The notes below the pieces were generated by a model. The model was not told where the DNA came from. It searched no databases and was given only the letters and a program-made list of their open reading frames with translations. The position numbers and the translations under genes were made by a program. 64,000 nt of DNA from Clostridia bacterium (lineage in GTDB: Bacteria; Bacillota; DTU025), in the NCBI GenBank assembly GCA_034926675.1, contig JAYFQW010000009.1:22142-86141 (forward strand), given 5' to 3'. This document shows positions 50,715 through 59,284 of this stretch, in pieces (the stretch's first letter is position 1; every line of letters begins with the position of its first letter).

Positions 50715-50825
50715 ATGGCGGATGTTGTTATCAGCCAGTTCTGGCGCCCCTGGTGGATTTGGGTGTGGGTTGCGGTGATTGCCTTCATCGTCTGCTGCAT
50801 CTGCAGGTTCTGGATATTCATATAG
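50715..50825 (+). CDS. Small Trp-rich single-pass membrane protein
   Basis: ATG 50715 follows GGAGGTGA by six bases and encodes 36 residues: ADVVISQFWRPWWIWVW, then VAVIAFIVCCICRFW and a short IFI end. It is one membrane helix with four Trp before it and three Cys inside it. The strong ribosome site and clean helix suggest a real gene. It lies between the methionine operon and a strong hairpin. No known family. Confidence 0.55.
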   Translation: MADVVISQFWRPWWIWVWVAVIAFIVCCICRFWIFI

Positions 50826-50840
50826 CTACGCATCGTGACT

Positions 50841-50877
50841 GCAATGCGGATCGGGAAGCCCTTCCCTGTCCGCATTG
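50841..50877 (+). terminator. Strong hairpin after the small membrane protein
   Basis: GCAATGCGGA-TC-GGGAA pairs with TTCCC-TG-TCCGCATTGC around GCCC. No T-run follows, so it may act with Rho or as an RNA-stabilising element. Confidence 0.55.
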
Positions 50878-50984
50878 CTCACCTACCCGCCGCTTCTTTG
50901 ACATGCCCGCAGGCCTATCCTAGAATCAAACTGGGTGTCTGGCCATTATGGACCAGTTCACCTTCGGAAAGGTGGAAGTGAAGC

Positions 50985-52655
50985 ATGGCGCGCATTCCGA
51001 AAGCAACTCGTTCTAAGGCGGTGCTGGCAGCAGTGCTGCTGATCGTGGCAATTCTGTTCGCGGTGTCGGCAAACGCGGGCGCGCACGGCGCCTTGGGCGC
51101 CGACGAAATCCGCGACTGCGGCAGGTACCTCATATCCGTCGGCGGCCGGCAGCTGGGAACTGAGGAGTTCACACTGTTCGACTCCGAACTTCGCTCTGTT
51201 GTGGAATTGTCGGTGGGCGGGGGCGTCTCCCGGGCGGAGACAGTCATGAGCTTTTCGCCAGAGAACGGGGCAGAACTATACACGCTCGACGCGGGGCCTG
51301 GCGGCCGAATCACGGTCTCCTTTGCAGGCAATGTGGCGACTGTGAGCGTTCCCGGGCTATCCCGCGAGATTCGCGTGGGTTCGCCCAGGCTGATACTGGA
51401 GAACAACTTCTTCAGTCACTATCAGCTGCTTATCGCAGCGTATGATGAGGCTGCAGGAGGAGTTCAGAGCTTCGTCGGGCTTATCCCTGGCGCCTTGGCC
51501 ACTGCAACCTTCACCGTTGAACGGCTCGGTGATGCGCCAGCGGAAGGCCCCATCCCTCTCATTGCGTACAAAGTAGTGATTGACGGTGTGATCGGCGAGT
51601 CTGTTCTGGCCGATACGCGGGGCAGGGTCATGAGAACATCAATACCAGCACAGGGCGCTGAGGCGGTGCGTGAGGAATACAAGGCCCTGCTTGAATCCTG
51701 GGAGAAGGCAGGGGCTCCAGCTTCCGATGGCGCGACCGTCGCCGGACTCATCGAACAGGAGTTCACCGTGGAGAACGGCGACGTTCTCCTGGCCGCAGCT
51801 CTCACCATTCCCTCAGATGGCGCACTGGCGCATCCCCTCGCCATATTAATCTCAGGCTCAGGGCCGCAGGATAGGAACGGCGACACTCCACCTGTGTACG
51901 TGACTGGCATCTTCCGGGAGATGGCGGAGCGGCTGGCGCGCGCGGGGATAGCCGTGCTCAGATATGATGAGCGAGGGGTGGGCAGGAGCACTGGCGATTT
52001 TGCTGCGGCAGGCCTCACTGACCTTGTTGGCGATGTGCGCGCTCTAGTCGAGTTCGCAAAGGCTCGCCCTGAGATCGACCACTCTCGCATAGCCCTGGTT
52101 GGCCATTCTGAGGGTGGTTACATAGCCCCGATTCTGACATCTGAAGATCCAGAGATCGCAGCGTGCGTGATACTCGCGGGTCCATCAGTCACTCTCGATA
52201 AGGTGATGCTTGAGCAGATCGAGTTCCAGGCTAACTACTCCGAGCTTGACGAGGCTACCCGCAACCTGTCTGCAAGCCTAATTCCTCTCGTTGCCCAGTT
52301 TGTACAGGACGCGAAGGACGGCAAGTCTGAGAGTGCACTCCCCGGGAACCTGGAGTGGCTCAGGCAGCACATGCAGTTGGACCCGATCGGAACCATCAGG
52401 CGCGTGAAGGTCCCGATCTTGATCGTTCAGGGCGACCGGGACCTGAAGGTGATGCAGTATCACAGCGATGCCCTGGCCAACGCGGCCATTGAGGCAGGGA
52501 ACCCAAACGTGACTGCAATAAGGCTTGCCTACGTGAGCCACGAGTTCTTGCAGTTTCCGTATGGGAATCCCAACTTCGATCCGATGACTCCGATGACCGT
52601 CGTGACTGAGCTGTACGATTCTGTGCAGGGCTGGCTCGCGCAGGTGCTGAAGTAG
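50985..52655 (+). CDS. Exported alpha/beta hydrolase with N-terminal beta domain
   Basis: A 556-residue protein with a signal peptide (AVLAAVLLIVAILFAVSANAG). Residues 35-245 are a beta-rich domain of unknown type. The hydrolase domain (about 255-556) has ILISGSGPQDRNGD, AVLRYDERGVGRSTGD, the nucleophile elbow VGHSEGGYIAP (Ser about 374), an Asp in VQGDRDLKV and a late His in YVSHEF. This is the pattern of the large secreted BAAT/acyl-hydrolase-like proteins of Bacillota. The natural ester or peptide is unknown. Confidence 0.85.
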   Translation: MARIPKATRSKAVLAAVLLIVAILFAVSANAGAHGALGADEIRDCGRYLISVGGRQLGTEEFTLFDSELRSVVELSVGGGVSRAETVMSFSPENGAELYTLDAGPGGRITVSFAGNVATVSVPGLSREIRVGSPRLILENNFFSHYQLLIAAYDEAAGGVQSFVGLIPGALATATFTVERLGDAPAEGPIPLIAYKVVIDGVIGESVLADTRGRVMRTSIPAQGAEAVREEYKALLESWEKAGAPASDGATVAGLIEQEFTVENGDVLLAAALTIPSDGALAHPLAILISGSGPQDRNGDTPPVYVTGIFREMAERLARAGIAVLRYDERGVGRSTGDFAAAGLTDLVGDVRALVEFAKARPEIDHSRIALVGHSEGGYIAPILTSEDPEIAACVILAGPSVTLDKVMLEQIEFQANYSELDEATRNLSASLIPLVAQFVQDAKDGKSESALPGNLEWLRQHMQLDPIGTIRRVKVPILIVQGDRDLKVMQYHSDALANAAIEAGNPNVTAIRLAYVSHEFLQFPYGNPNFDPMTPMTVVTELYDSVQGWLAQVLK

Positions 52656-52796
52656 CACGCCGTTACTGAAGTAGCAATTGCTGAAGCAGCAGCTGATGAA
52701 GGAATAGCCGTTGAGGCGATAGGCCTGCGAAACGGGGCCGCCGACGAATCGAACGCTGGCGGCCCTGTGGGTATTGAGTATCACCCAACTACCGTA

Positions 52797-53531
52797 CTAC
52801 CCTGCGCTGCCGTTCATGAGATCCGCGAGTTCGTCTGATTCCTTACATGCGTACACTGCTTTGTAGTAGGCCACCCCGGCTTTTCTGGCGCACGCCGCGA
52901 GTGTTAGTTTCATACCCTCAGCAGCCAGATCCCGAGCTGCCGCAAGTATCTTCTGCCTGGTCACGTCCTTCGGAACTCTCTCATACTCTCCGTCTCTCCG
53001 GCGCCGCTCAGCTCGAACCGGAGCTCCTCCCTCGACTCCATCCTCGCCATTGCCATGCCCAACATGCCCAGGCCGCCCCGGGCGCCTGCCGTACCCCACA
53101 AGCGAGCCTGCGGCCCCAACCTGCAGACCGACTGTGTGCGCTGAACTCGACTCGGCGTCTGCGAAGGCGGGCGCCTTCGCCTCTTGAGCTTCCATCCTCT
53201 TGAGCAGGTCTAATAGGACTCTATCAGTCCTGCTGGCGAAGGCTGTAAGATCGCGTCTGACGGTGTCGAGAGAGGCGGCGACAGCGGCGACTTGCTCGCC
53301 GAGCTTGTTGTCGGGGACGGCTGGAGCCGACACGTGAGATTGGGTCTTTGCGCCAGATAGGATGTCTAGTAGGTTCGAAAATGCCGCGAGCGATTTCCTA
53401 CCGATGTCTTCGTAAGCGAATTCCTCCACAGTCGGGACCTCCTCAAATGAAGGGATCTCTTCTCGTGCGCGTTGAGCTGCTGCCTCTTGGACGATGGCAG
53501 CGTAGTACTGCTGCTTTACGCGGGAGTACAA
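52797..53531 (-). CDS. Putative DNA-binding protein with C-terminal TetR-like HTH
   Basis: 244 residues from TTG 53531, which has GGGAGGTG eight bases upstream. The N-terminal half is helical and likely coiled-coil (LGEQVAAVAASLDTVRRDLT). A Gly/Arg/Pro-rich low-complexity linker (about 145-190) follows. The end, TRQKILAAARDLAAEGMKLT then ACARKAGVAYYKAVY, resembles the N-terminal helix-turn-helix of TetR proteins, here placed at the C-terminus. No close family is recognised. A strong hairpin is not visible downstream. Confidence 0.6.
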   Translation of the reverse strand: MYSRVKQQYYAAIVQEAAAQRAREEIPSFEEVPTVEEFAYEDIGRKSLAAFSNLLDILSGAKTQSHVSAPAVPDNKLGEQVAAVAASLDTVRRDLTAFASRTDRVLLDLLKRMEAQEAKAPAFADAESSSAHTVGLQVGAAGSLVGYGRRPGRPGHVGHGNGEDGVEGGAPVRAERRRRDGEYERVPKDVTRQKILAAARDLAAEGMKLTLAACARKAGVAYYKAVYACKESDELADLMNGSAG

Positions 53532-53780
53532 CTAAGCTACACCTCCCGTTACATTATTATTACCAACCTTGCGGAAGATGTGCATCCAATCTGCGAGAGT
53601 CCGCCGGCGCCCACTGAGGCCGCCGCCTCCTCAAGGGAGGTGTACACCACCAGGAGAGAACCATAGGTGCTGTGCACTGTGTATGGAAGGCGCCTGACTG
53701 CGAGCCGGACGGCTGGAGCGACAAGGCCTCGCATCTGAACGTGCGGGGGTGCAAGTTGCGGGCGCCGGGTTGTTGCGGGT

Positions 53781-53810
53781 TTGACGTACGTTGCGCCTGC
53801 ATGGTATTAT
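53781..53810 (+). promoter_or_regulatory. Promoter of tRNA-Glu
   Basis: TTGACG (53781-53786), an 18-bp spacer and TATTAT (53805-53810), 37 bases before the tRNA. Confidence 0.7.
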
Positions 53811-53847
53811 CATGGGGCGATTTCGTGATCGATTGTTGCCTAGATGT

Positions 53848-53923
53848 GCTCCCATGGTCTAGCGGCCTAGGACATCGCCCCTTCAAGGCGGTAACACGGG
53901 TTCGAATCCCGTTGGGAGCGCCA
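53848..53923 (+). tRNA. tRNA-Glu (anticodon TTC) with C33
   Basis: A 76-nt cloverleaf with encoded CCA: acceptor GCTCCCA/TGGGAGC, anticodon stem TCGCC/GGCGG, T-arm ACGGG TTCGAAT CCCGT, discriminator G as usual for Glu. The anticodon loop reads CCTTCAA, so position 33 is C where nearly all tRNAs have T. Bacterial tRNA-Glu loops are normally CTTTCAA or CTTTCAC. Confidence 0.92.
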
Positions 53924-53936
53924 CCTCTGATTACTG

Positions 53937-53968
53937 CCCCGCCGGCAACGGCGGGGTTATCCCTTTTC
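53937..53968 (+). terminator. Terminator after tRNA-Glu
   Basis: An 8-bp perfect GC stem, CCCCGCCG with CGGCGGGG around GCAA (a GNRA-type tetraloop), followed by TTATCCCTTTT. Confidence 0.8.
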
Positions 53969-54216
53969 TCGGGGCAGCTGGCGTTTGCGCCCTAACGGCC
54001 GCGGGCGTTCATGGCGCGACCGCCAGTTGCCGCGGAGGCTCTATGGTGAGGTGCACAGATTTTGTGCATCACTTGAATGGGCAATCGGGATCTCTGACAG
54101 GGAATGCTTCGGGCGCAAAGAACTCTTACATGTCTATTGAAACCACACGGAGCATGCAAGTTCTGATGGCTTTCTGGAAACCTTCACGAGGATCGAGCAG
54201 AAAAGGAGCATTGCGA

Positions 54217-56070
54217 GTGAAGTCTTGTGCATCTCCGCTACGTTGTAAGCTGATGATCATGTTGTTGATTGTGGTGGTCCCGTGGACGCTGATGGTCTTT
54301 CGGGATAGCGTGGACGAGCGGGCAGCCCTGATGAAACAGGAAGAGGAGAGGCTGCTCGAGCTTGTGGGGCGTGTTGAAGCTGCACGGCTTGGGAGGGACA
54401 TGTGTGCTCCTGCTGATATCGTCGCGTACGGATACTCGTACCGAGAGTGGCTTGCTCGGGTGCTCAATGGCATGCGCTTTCCTGACGGGATGTCGCTTGT
54501 GGTGCAGGATGGGAATGGACATGTGGTGGCCCGCTTGCCCGGGATCGGGAACTCGGCGTACCCTCCAGGCGTCAAAGAGGCCTTCTGCGATCATCTTGCT
54601 GCGATACCTGCGGAGGAGGGCACAGTGATCCTGGATGGGCTGGACGGTTCCCTGAGTCTTCTGGCCTACAGGAGGCTTGCTGACGATCACGAAGGAGATG
54701 GTCTGTGGGCGGTCCTGTGGCTGCCCGCAAGGCCTGTGCTTGCCAAGGCGACGATAGCCGCGTTCCGTGATCTCTTCATGATGCTGGTTGTCGCGGCCCT
54801 GCTTATCCCGGTGGCATGGAGCGTTCTAAACAAGCGCATTGTGATGCCGATAAACGCGCTTGTGGACCTGTCGCAACGGCTTGGCGACGGAGATATGGAA
54901 GTCAGGCACGGAGCGCCGTATGAGCTGGGCGAAATCGGGACTCTCGCTCACGCATTCGACGACATGGCGGAGGCCTTGAAGAACCGATCCGATGAGCTCA
55001 CCTACATAAGCTACCACGACATGATGAGCAAGACTTTCAACAGAGCATATCTGGAGAAGGCCTTTCGCGAGTTGGATGTGTTCGAATGCCTTCCACTGAG
55101 CATCGTCATTGGAGATATCAACGGGCTGAAGCTGGTGAATGATGCTCTTGGGCACTATGCCGGCGATGCGCTCATCCGCCGTGTCGCAGGCATCATGAAA
55201 TCCTGCGCGGGCAGGAGAGATGTGGTTGTACGGTGGGGCGGCGATGAATTCGTCATGGTTCTCCCCAACACCGATGAGGAGTGCGCTCTTCAGATGTGTG
55301 AGCGAATCAGGCAGGCATGCCTGGAAGCCGATCCGGACCCGATCCCTCCGTCAATAGCGTTGGGCGTCGCCACCAGGTCGAGCCTGCTTGAGACGCCTGC
55401 TGCGGTCTTGAAGAGCGCAGAGACGCGGATGTACAGGAACAAATTCAATGACACCACCTCGGTTCGCGGCACTCTCATCTCGTCTCTTCGAAGGACCCTC
55501 GCTGAGAGCACGTACGAGACTGATGAGCATTCGTCGAGGATGCAGGCATATGCTCAGGCCCTCGGGATGCAGCTAGGCCTCTCCGAATCGGATCTGGATG
55601 ACCTCGCCCTCCTGTGCAGCCTGCACGATATCGGCAAGGTGGGCATACCTGATGAGGTTCTCAAAAAGCCAGGCCCTCTGGACCCCGGCGAGTGGGAAAT
55701 CATGAAGAAGCATCCTGAGATCGGCGCTCGGATAGTGCAGGGTTCGTACGAACTGAAGCACATATCCGAGGCAGTGCTTCATCATCACGAGAAGTGGGAT
55801 GGGTCAGGGTATCCCCATGGCCTTGCGGGAGTTGAGATTCCACTTGCTTCAAGGATCCTATCTGTGGTGGATGCGTACGACGTAATGGTGCATGATCGCC
55901 CGTATAAGAAGGCCATGAGCGTGGATGAGGCCACGGCCGAGCTCAGGAGATGCGCTGGACGGCATTTCGACCCTCTCATGGTGGAGCTGTTCCTCGGCAT
56001 AGCCCTGCCATTGGAGAACGATCCGCCCACGGGATCTGCCCATAGCGAGGAATCCGCTGTACTAGATTAG
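54217..56070 (+). CDS. HAMP-GGDEF-HD-GYP membrane sensor (1)
   Basis: About 617 residues from GTG 54217 (AAAGGAG eight bases upstream; the open frame reaches 54043 without support). A first helix (LMIMLLIVVVPWTLMVF), an extracytoplasmic domain of about 150 residues, a second helix (about 182-200) and a HAMP segment precede GGDEF (RWGGDEFVMV near 338) and HD-GYP (HDIGKVGIP near 469, GSGYPHGL near 528). Both catalytic motifs are intact, so it could make and degrade c-di-GMP. The inhibitory RxxD site is not conserved (GRRD). A paralogue follows. Confidence 0.9.
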   Translation: MKSCASPLRCKLMIMLLIVVVPWTLMVFRDSVDERAALMKQEEERLLELVGRVEAARLGRDMCAPADIVAYGYSYREWLARVLNGMRFPDGMSLVVQDGNGHVVARLPGIGNSAYPPGVKEAFCDHLAAIPAEEGTVILDGLDGSLSLLAYRRLADDHEGDGLWAVLWLPARPVLAKATIAAFRDLFMMLVVAALLIPVAWSVLNKRIVMPINALVDLSQRLGDGDMEVRHGAPYELGEIGTLAHAFDDMAEALKNRSDELTYISYHDMMSKTFNRAYLEKAFRELDVFECLPLSIVIGDINGLKLVNDALGHYAGDALIRRVAGIMKSCAGRRDVVVRWGGDEFVMVLPNTDEECALQMCERIRQACLEADPDPIPPSIALGVATRSSLLETPAAVLKSAETRMYRNKFNDTTSVRGTLISSLRRTLAESTYETDEHSSRMQAYAQALGMQLGLSESDLDDLALLCSLHDIGKVGIPDEVLKKPGPLDPGEWEIMKKHPEIGARIVQGSYELKHISEAVLHHHEKWDGSGYPHGLAGVEIPLASRILSVVDAYDVMVHDRPYKKAMSVDEATAELRRCAGRHFDPLMVELFLGIALPLENDPPTGSAHSEESAVLD

Positions 56071-56127
56071 AGATGGTACGGGCCTGACGATCATGGGGTG
56101 TGCGCGCCCGTCGGAGGGGTCGCAATA

Positions 56128-58260
56128 GTGAGAATGAGATGCAGCATATTCAGAAGCAGGAGCATTCGAGGGAAGCTCGCCCTTATCATCATTGCTGCTA
56201 TGTTGCCAGTGTTTCCCCTGGTGATGCGCGGGGCTCTGGATGAACGAAGGGCGGTGATGGCGCAGGCCGCCTCGCAGGCCCTGGGCCTTGCTGTGGGGCT
56301 ATCTGATCAGGGGATCGCCCACATTGAGAGCGTCACGAAGGTGGTCTGGTCGCTGTGGCGACTGAGCGAGTCTCGAGGCGGATCCGTCGGTGAGCGCCAG
56401 AGGAGTCTGGTTGACGCCTGGGCAACAAGCCAGATTGATGGCGCTTTCGCAGTAGTAGGCCCTGATGGCGCGGTTATCGCCGCTACTCGGGATTTGGTTA
56501 TTGGTGCGAACCTTTCCGCGGATGAGGGATTTCGAAGGTGCCTTGCATTGGGACGAGACGTCGTCACTTCACGGAGTTCGAACCCAATCACTGGAGAGCC
56601 AGGCATAGTCGTATGGATGCCCATCTCCTCAGATGATGTTGTGAGAGGTTCGGCAGTGGTGGTGACCATGTATCCACATTGGCTGGAATCAGTCGTGTTA
56701 GCTATGAATATTCCGGATGGATTTCACCTGGCCCTGTGGGATGATGGCGGGCGCCTGCTCACTTCTTACCCAGAGGAGCCTTCAGATGGCAGCCTCGATG
56801 AAAGCAAGCATGCCGGCAGTGGCCTGGCGGATGCTGTTCACGATGCTTGGGCCGATGAGGGCGCTTCGACCACTAAGGGTTCCGATGGCGTCCGAAGGCT
56901 GACTGCGTACAGGCGAATCCGCGATGGGTTGGGAAAACCTGTAGCATTCCTCACTGTTGGAGTCCCTGTTGACAAGATCCAAAGGGCATCAAGGTCAACC
57001 ATGATATCCCAGTATATAGTAATGGTGATCACCTGCACTATTGTGTTCGCCGTGGTGTGGAAGGCTGCCGATTTCGGGATAGTGCAGCCTGTGAACGGCT
57101 TGGCGGCTGCGGCTGGTAGACTTTCCCACGGCGATCTCGCTGCTAGGTACGGAGGGCCTGCTGTGGGCAATGAGCTCGGGCTGCTTGCACAGGCATTCAA
57201 CCACATGGCGGAGGCCCTTGAAAACGGCGCAAACAAGCTCACCTTTCTCAGCTGCCACGACAGCCTCACTGGATTGTACAACCGCACCTATCTGCAGAAA
57301 CGACTGGCGGAGATGGATTCGAAGGATAGCCTTCCGATGAGCGTCGTTGTTGGAGACATGAATGGCCTGAAGCTGGTGAACGATGCTCTCGGACACGCGC
57401 AGGGGGATAGGCTCATCGTGAAGGCTGCAGAGATTTTGCGCTCCGTGTGCCGGGATGAGGACATCATGGTGCGCTGGGGCGGGGATGAGTTCGTGATCAT
57501 CATGCCCCAGGTCGACAGGACCTCGGCTCTAGACAGGTGCGATAGGATACGTGCAGCATGCGCTCAAGCTGACCCAGACCCGGTGCCGGTAAGCATTGCT
57601 CTGGGAGTGGCTACGAGGATGGCCATGTCGCAGGATGTTGGAGACGTCCTGAATAGCGCAGAGACTCGAATGCGCAGGAGCAAGTTCATGGAGAGCAACT
57701 CCGTCCGAGGTACACTGATCTACTCCCTTCGGAAGGCTCTATCAGAGAGCACCCACGAGACTGAGGAGCACTCTGCTCGGCTTCAGAAGCTCGCCTGGGA
57801 GCTGGGCCGGGCGATCGGGCTTCCCGATGACCGCCTCGACGACCTAGCGCTTCTGTGTGTGCTTCACGACATCGGCAAGGTAGGAATTCCCGACGATATC
57901 CTCGTGAAGCCTGCCTCACTCACCCCGCCGGAGTGGGAGATCATGAGGAAACACCCGGAGATCGGGGCTAGGATCGTCGAAGGTTCCTACGAGCTTGCGC
58001 ACATTGCCGACTCGATCCGAGCTCACCATGAGAGGTGGGATGGGAGCGGGTATCCGAAGGGGCTTGCGGGCGAGGCGATACCCATGGCGGCGCGGATCCT
58101 CTCAGTGATCGATGCGTACGATGTCATGGTTCACGAACGGCCTTACAAACGCGCCCTCGCGAAGGAGGAGGCTATGCAGGAGATCCAGCGGTGTGCAGGA
58201 GCGCAGTTCGATCCTCTCATTGCAGAGCTGTTCCTCGAGGTCATGAAGGGGCTCGACTGA
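56128..58260 (+). CDS. Cache-HAMP-GGDEF-HD-GYP membrane sensor (2)
   Basis: About 710 residues from GTG 56128 (GGAGGGGT eight bases upstream). Two helices (about 14-32 and 291-313) flank a dCache-like sensor with AFAVVGPDGAVIAATRDLV. HAMP, GGDEF (RWGGDEFVIIM near 449) and HD-GYP (HDIGKVGIP near 580, GSGYPKGL near 639) follow. RxxD is present as RDED five residues before GGDEF, so product inhibition is likely, unlike in its upstream neighbour. The two proteins share about 350 C-terminal residues and arose by tandem duplication with different sensors. Confidence 0.9.
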   Translation: MRMRCSIFRSRSIRGKLALIIIAAMLPVFPLVMRGALDERRAVMAQAASQALGLAVGLSDQGIAHIESVTKVVWSLWRLSESRGGSVGERQRSLVDAWATSQIDGAFAVVGPDGAVIAATRDLVIGANLSADEGFRRCLALGRDVVTSRSSNPITGEPGIVVWMPISSDDVVRGSAVVVTMYPHWLESVVLAMNIPDGFHLALWDDGGRLLTSYPEEPSDGSLDESKHAGSGLADAVHDAWADEGASTTKGSDGVRRLTAYRRIRDGLGKPVAFLTVGVPVDKIQRASRSTMISQYIVMVITCTIVFAVVWKAADFGIVQPVNGLAAAAGRLSHGDLAARYGGPAVGNELGLLAQAFNHMAEALENGANKLTFLSCHDSLTGLYNRTYLQKRLAEMDSKDSLPMSVVVGDMNGLKLVNDALGHAQGDRLIVKAAEILRSVCRDEDIMVRWGGDEFVIIMPQVDRTSALDRCDRIRAACAQADPDPVPVSIALGVATRMAMSQDVGDVLNSAETRMRRSKFMESNSVRGTLIYSLRKALSESTHETEEHSARLQKLAWELGRAIGLPDDRLDDLALLCVLHDIGKVGIPDDILVKPASLTPPEWEIMRKHPEIGARIVEGSYELAHIADSIRAHHERWDGSGYPKGLAGEAIPMAARILSVIDAYDVMVHERPYKRALAKEEAMQEIQRCAGAQFDPLIAELFLEVMKGLD

Positions 58261-58282
58261 CAGGGCGGAGAGGCGTTTGGCT

Positions 58283-58363
58283 CACCTTCGGCGCCCTTGA
58301 CGGGATCGGGACGGAAGTCCTTCCACTTGAAATGCCCGGCGCCAGACAAACGATGCGGGAGGG
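58283..58363 (+). repeat. 81-bp dispersed repeat, copy 1
   Basis: Starts CACCTTCGGCGCCCTTGACG and ends near GCGCCAGACAAA. A copy about three quarters identical lies at 59204-59284. It lies between the HD-GYP gene and the antitoxin. Confidence 0.7.
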
Positions 58364-58378
58364 ACGCACCTGGTCCGG

Positions 58379-58615
58379 ATGCAGGTTCAACTCACGAAGG
58401 AGCAGGTCCAAGCCTTGCGAGCCATATCCGACGAGGAGGGCGTGTCGATAGCTGAACTGATCAGACGTGGAGCTCATATGGTCATAGCGTCCAGGGGCGC
58501 TGTTAGCCGCGAGGAGCGGGTTCGGCGAGCGCTAGCCATTGTCGGGCAGTTCACGTCTTCGGAGACCGATCTGTCCGTGAACCACGATAAGTACCTGGAG
58601 GATGATTTTCGATGA
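58379..58615 (+). CDS. Ribbon-helix-helix antitoxin
   Basis: A 78-residue protein starting QVQLTKEQVQALRAISDEEG and continuing VSIAELIRRGAHMVIAS, the RHH/CopG fold, with a disordered acidic tail (DKYLEDDFR) for toxin binding. The stop overlaps the PIN gene start (ATGA), a normal toxin-antitoxin layout. It would bind its own promoter. The partner toxin is broken, so it may be an orphan antitoxin. Confidence 0.83.
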   Translation: MQVQLTKEQVQALRAISDEEGVSIAELIRRGAHMVIASRGAVSREERVRRALAIVGQFTSSETDLSVNHDKYLEDDFR

Positions 58616-58920
58616 AGAGCGTGTTCATCGATACATCAGCCTTTCTTGCTTTGCTCAGTTCAAGCGACCTGCACAATGGCCAGGCATGAATCGCGTGGGA
58701 GGAACTCCTTTCAGGCGATACGGTTCTTGTGTCCAGCAACTATGTCCTTGTGGAGACAGCTGCACTCGTTCAGAGGAGACTTGGAATGCAAGCAGTGCGA
58801 GCACTGCACGAAGACATGTACCCGTTGCTGAGGATCGAATGGGTGGATCAGTCTGCACATGACTCTGCGACCGAGGTTTTGCTGACCGCGAGGAGAAACG
58901 CGAGAGGGAGACCGCGATGA
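58612..58920 (+). pseudogene. PIN-domain toxin (VapC-like), broken
   Basis: From ATG 58612 the frame reads KSVFIDTSAFLALLSSSDL, with the first PIN acid in FIDTSA, then reaches TGA at 58687-58689 after 25 codons. The same frame continues normally: WEELLSGDTVLVSSNYVLVE and TAALVQRRLGMQ. The C-terminal third with the last acids is lost after LLTARRN. Nonsense mutation plus truncation should abolish ribonuclease activity. Confidence 0.82.
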
Positions 58921-58950
58921 CCCGCGCGCGAGGCCGCGAGGAAAAACCGC

Positions 58951-58980
58951 TTGCGTTGAATCTGGAGGGTGTTGTATAAT
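58951..58980 (+). promoter_or_regulatory. Promoter of tRNA-Val
   Basis: TTGCGT (58951-58956), an 18-bp spacer and a perfect TATAAT (58975-58980), 51 bases before the tRNA. Confidence 0.65.
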
Positions 58981-59031
58981 GGCTTTACGTGGTCGCGCGG
59001 CGGATAGGCCCCGCCGGGAGCGGCACGGAGT

Positions 59032-59107
59032 GGGGCAATAGCTCAGTTGGTAGAGCACCTGCGTCACATGTAGGGGGTCACAGGTTCGAGCCCTGTTTGC
59101 CCCACCA
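59032..59107 (+). tRNA. tRNA-Val (anticodon CAC)
   Basis: A 76-nt cloverleaf with encoded CCA: acceptor GGGGCAA/TTGCCCC, D-arm GCTC/GAGC, anticodon stem CCTGC/GTAGG with loop GTCACAT, T-arm ACAGG TTCGAGC CCTGT, discriminator A. CAC reads the GTG codon. Confidence 0.94.
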
Positions 59108-59114
59108 CTTTTCG

Positions 59115-59147
59115 CGCCGGAACGCTACGGTTCCGGCGACTCTTTTA
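59115..59147 (+). terminator. Terminator after tRNA-Val
   Basis: A 9-bp stem, CGCCGGAAC with GTTCCGGCG around GCTACG, followed by ACTCTTTTA. Confidence 0.8.
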
Positions 59148-59203
59148 TGTACCGATGAATCATCGCAGTTCAGGGCGAATGATCCCCTGAAGGCTCTGTG
59201 GCC

Positions 59204-59284
59204 CATCTTCGGCGCCCTTGACGGCATCGGTGACAGAAGCTCATCCACCCGAAATGCTCGGAGCCAGACAAAGCGAGGTAGGGG
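59204..59284 (+). repeat. 81-bp dispersed repeat, copy 2
   Basis: Begins CATCTTCGGCGCCCTTGACG and parallels the copy at 58283 through GAGCCAGACAAA. The whole stretch 59148-59545 has no recognisable gene other than this repeat. Confidence 0.7.

Noticed and set aside
53549..53886. Several frames between the HTH protein and tRNA-Glu
   Set aside because: No conserved sequence; they overlap the tRNA promoter and disagree with each other.
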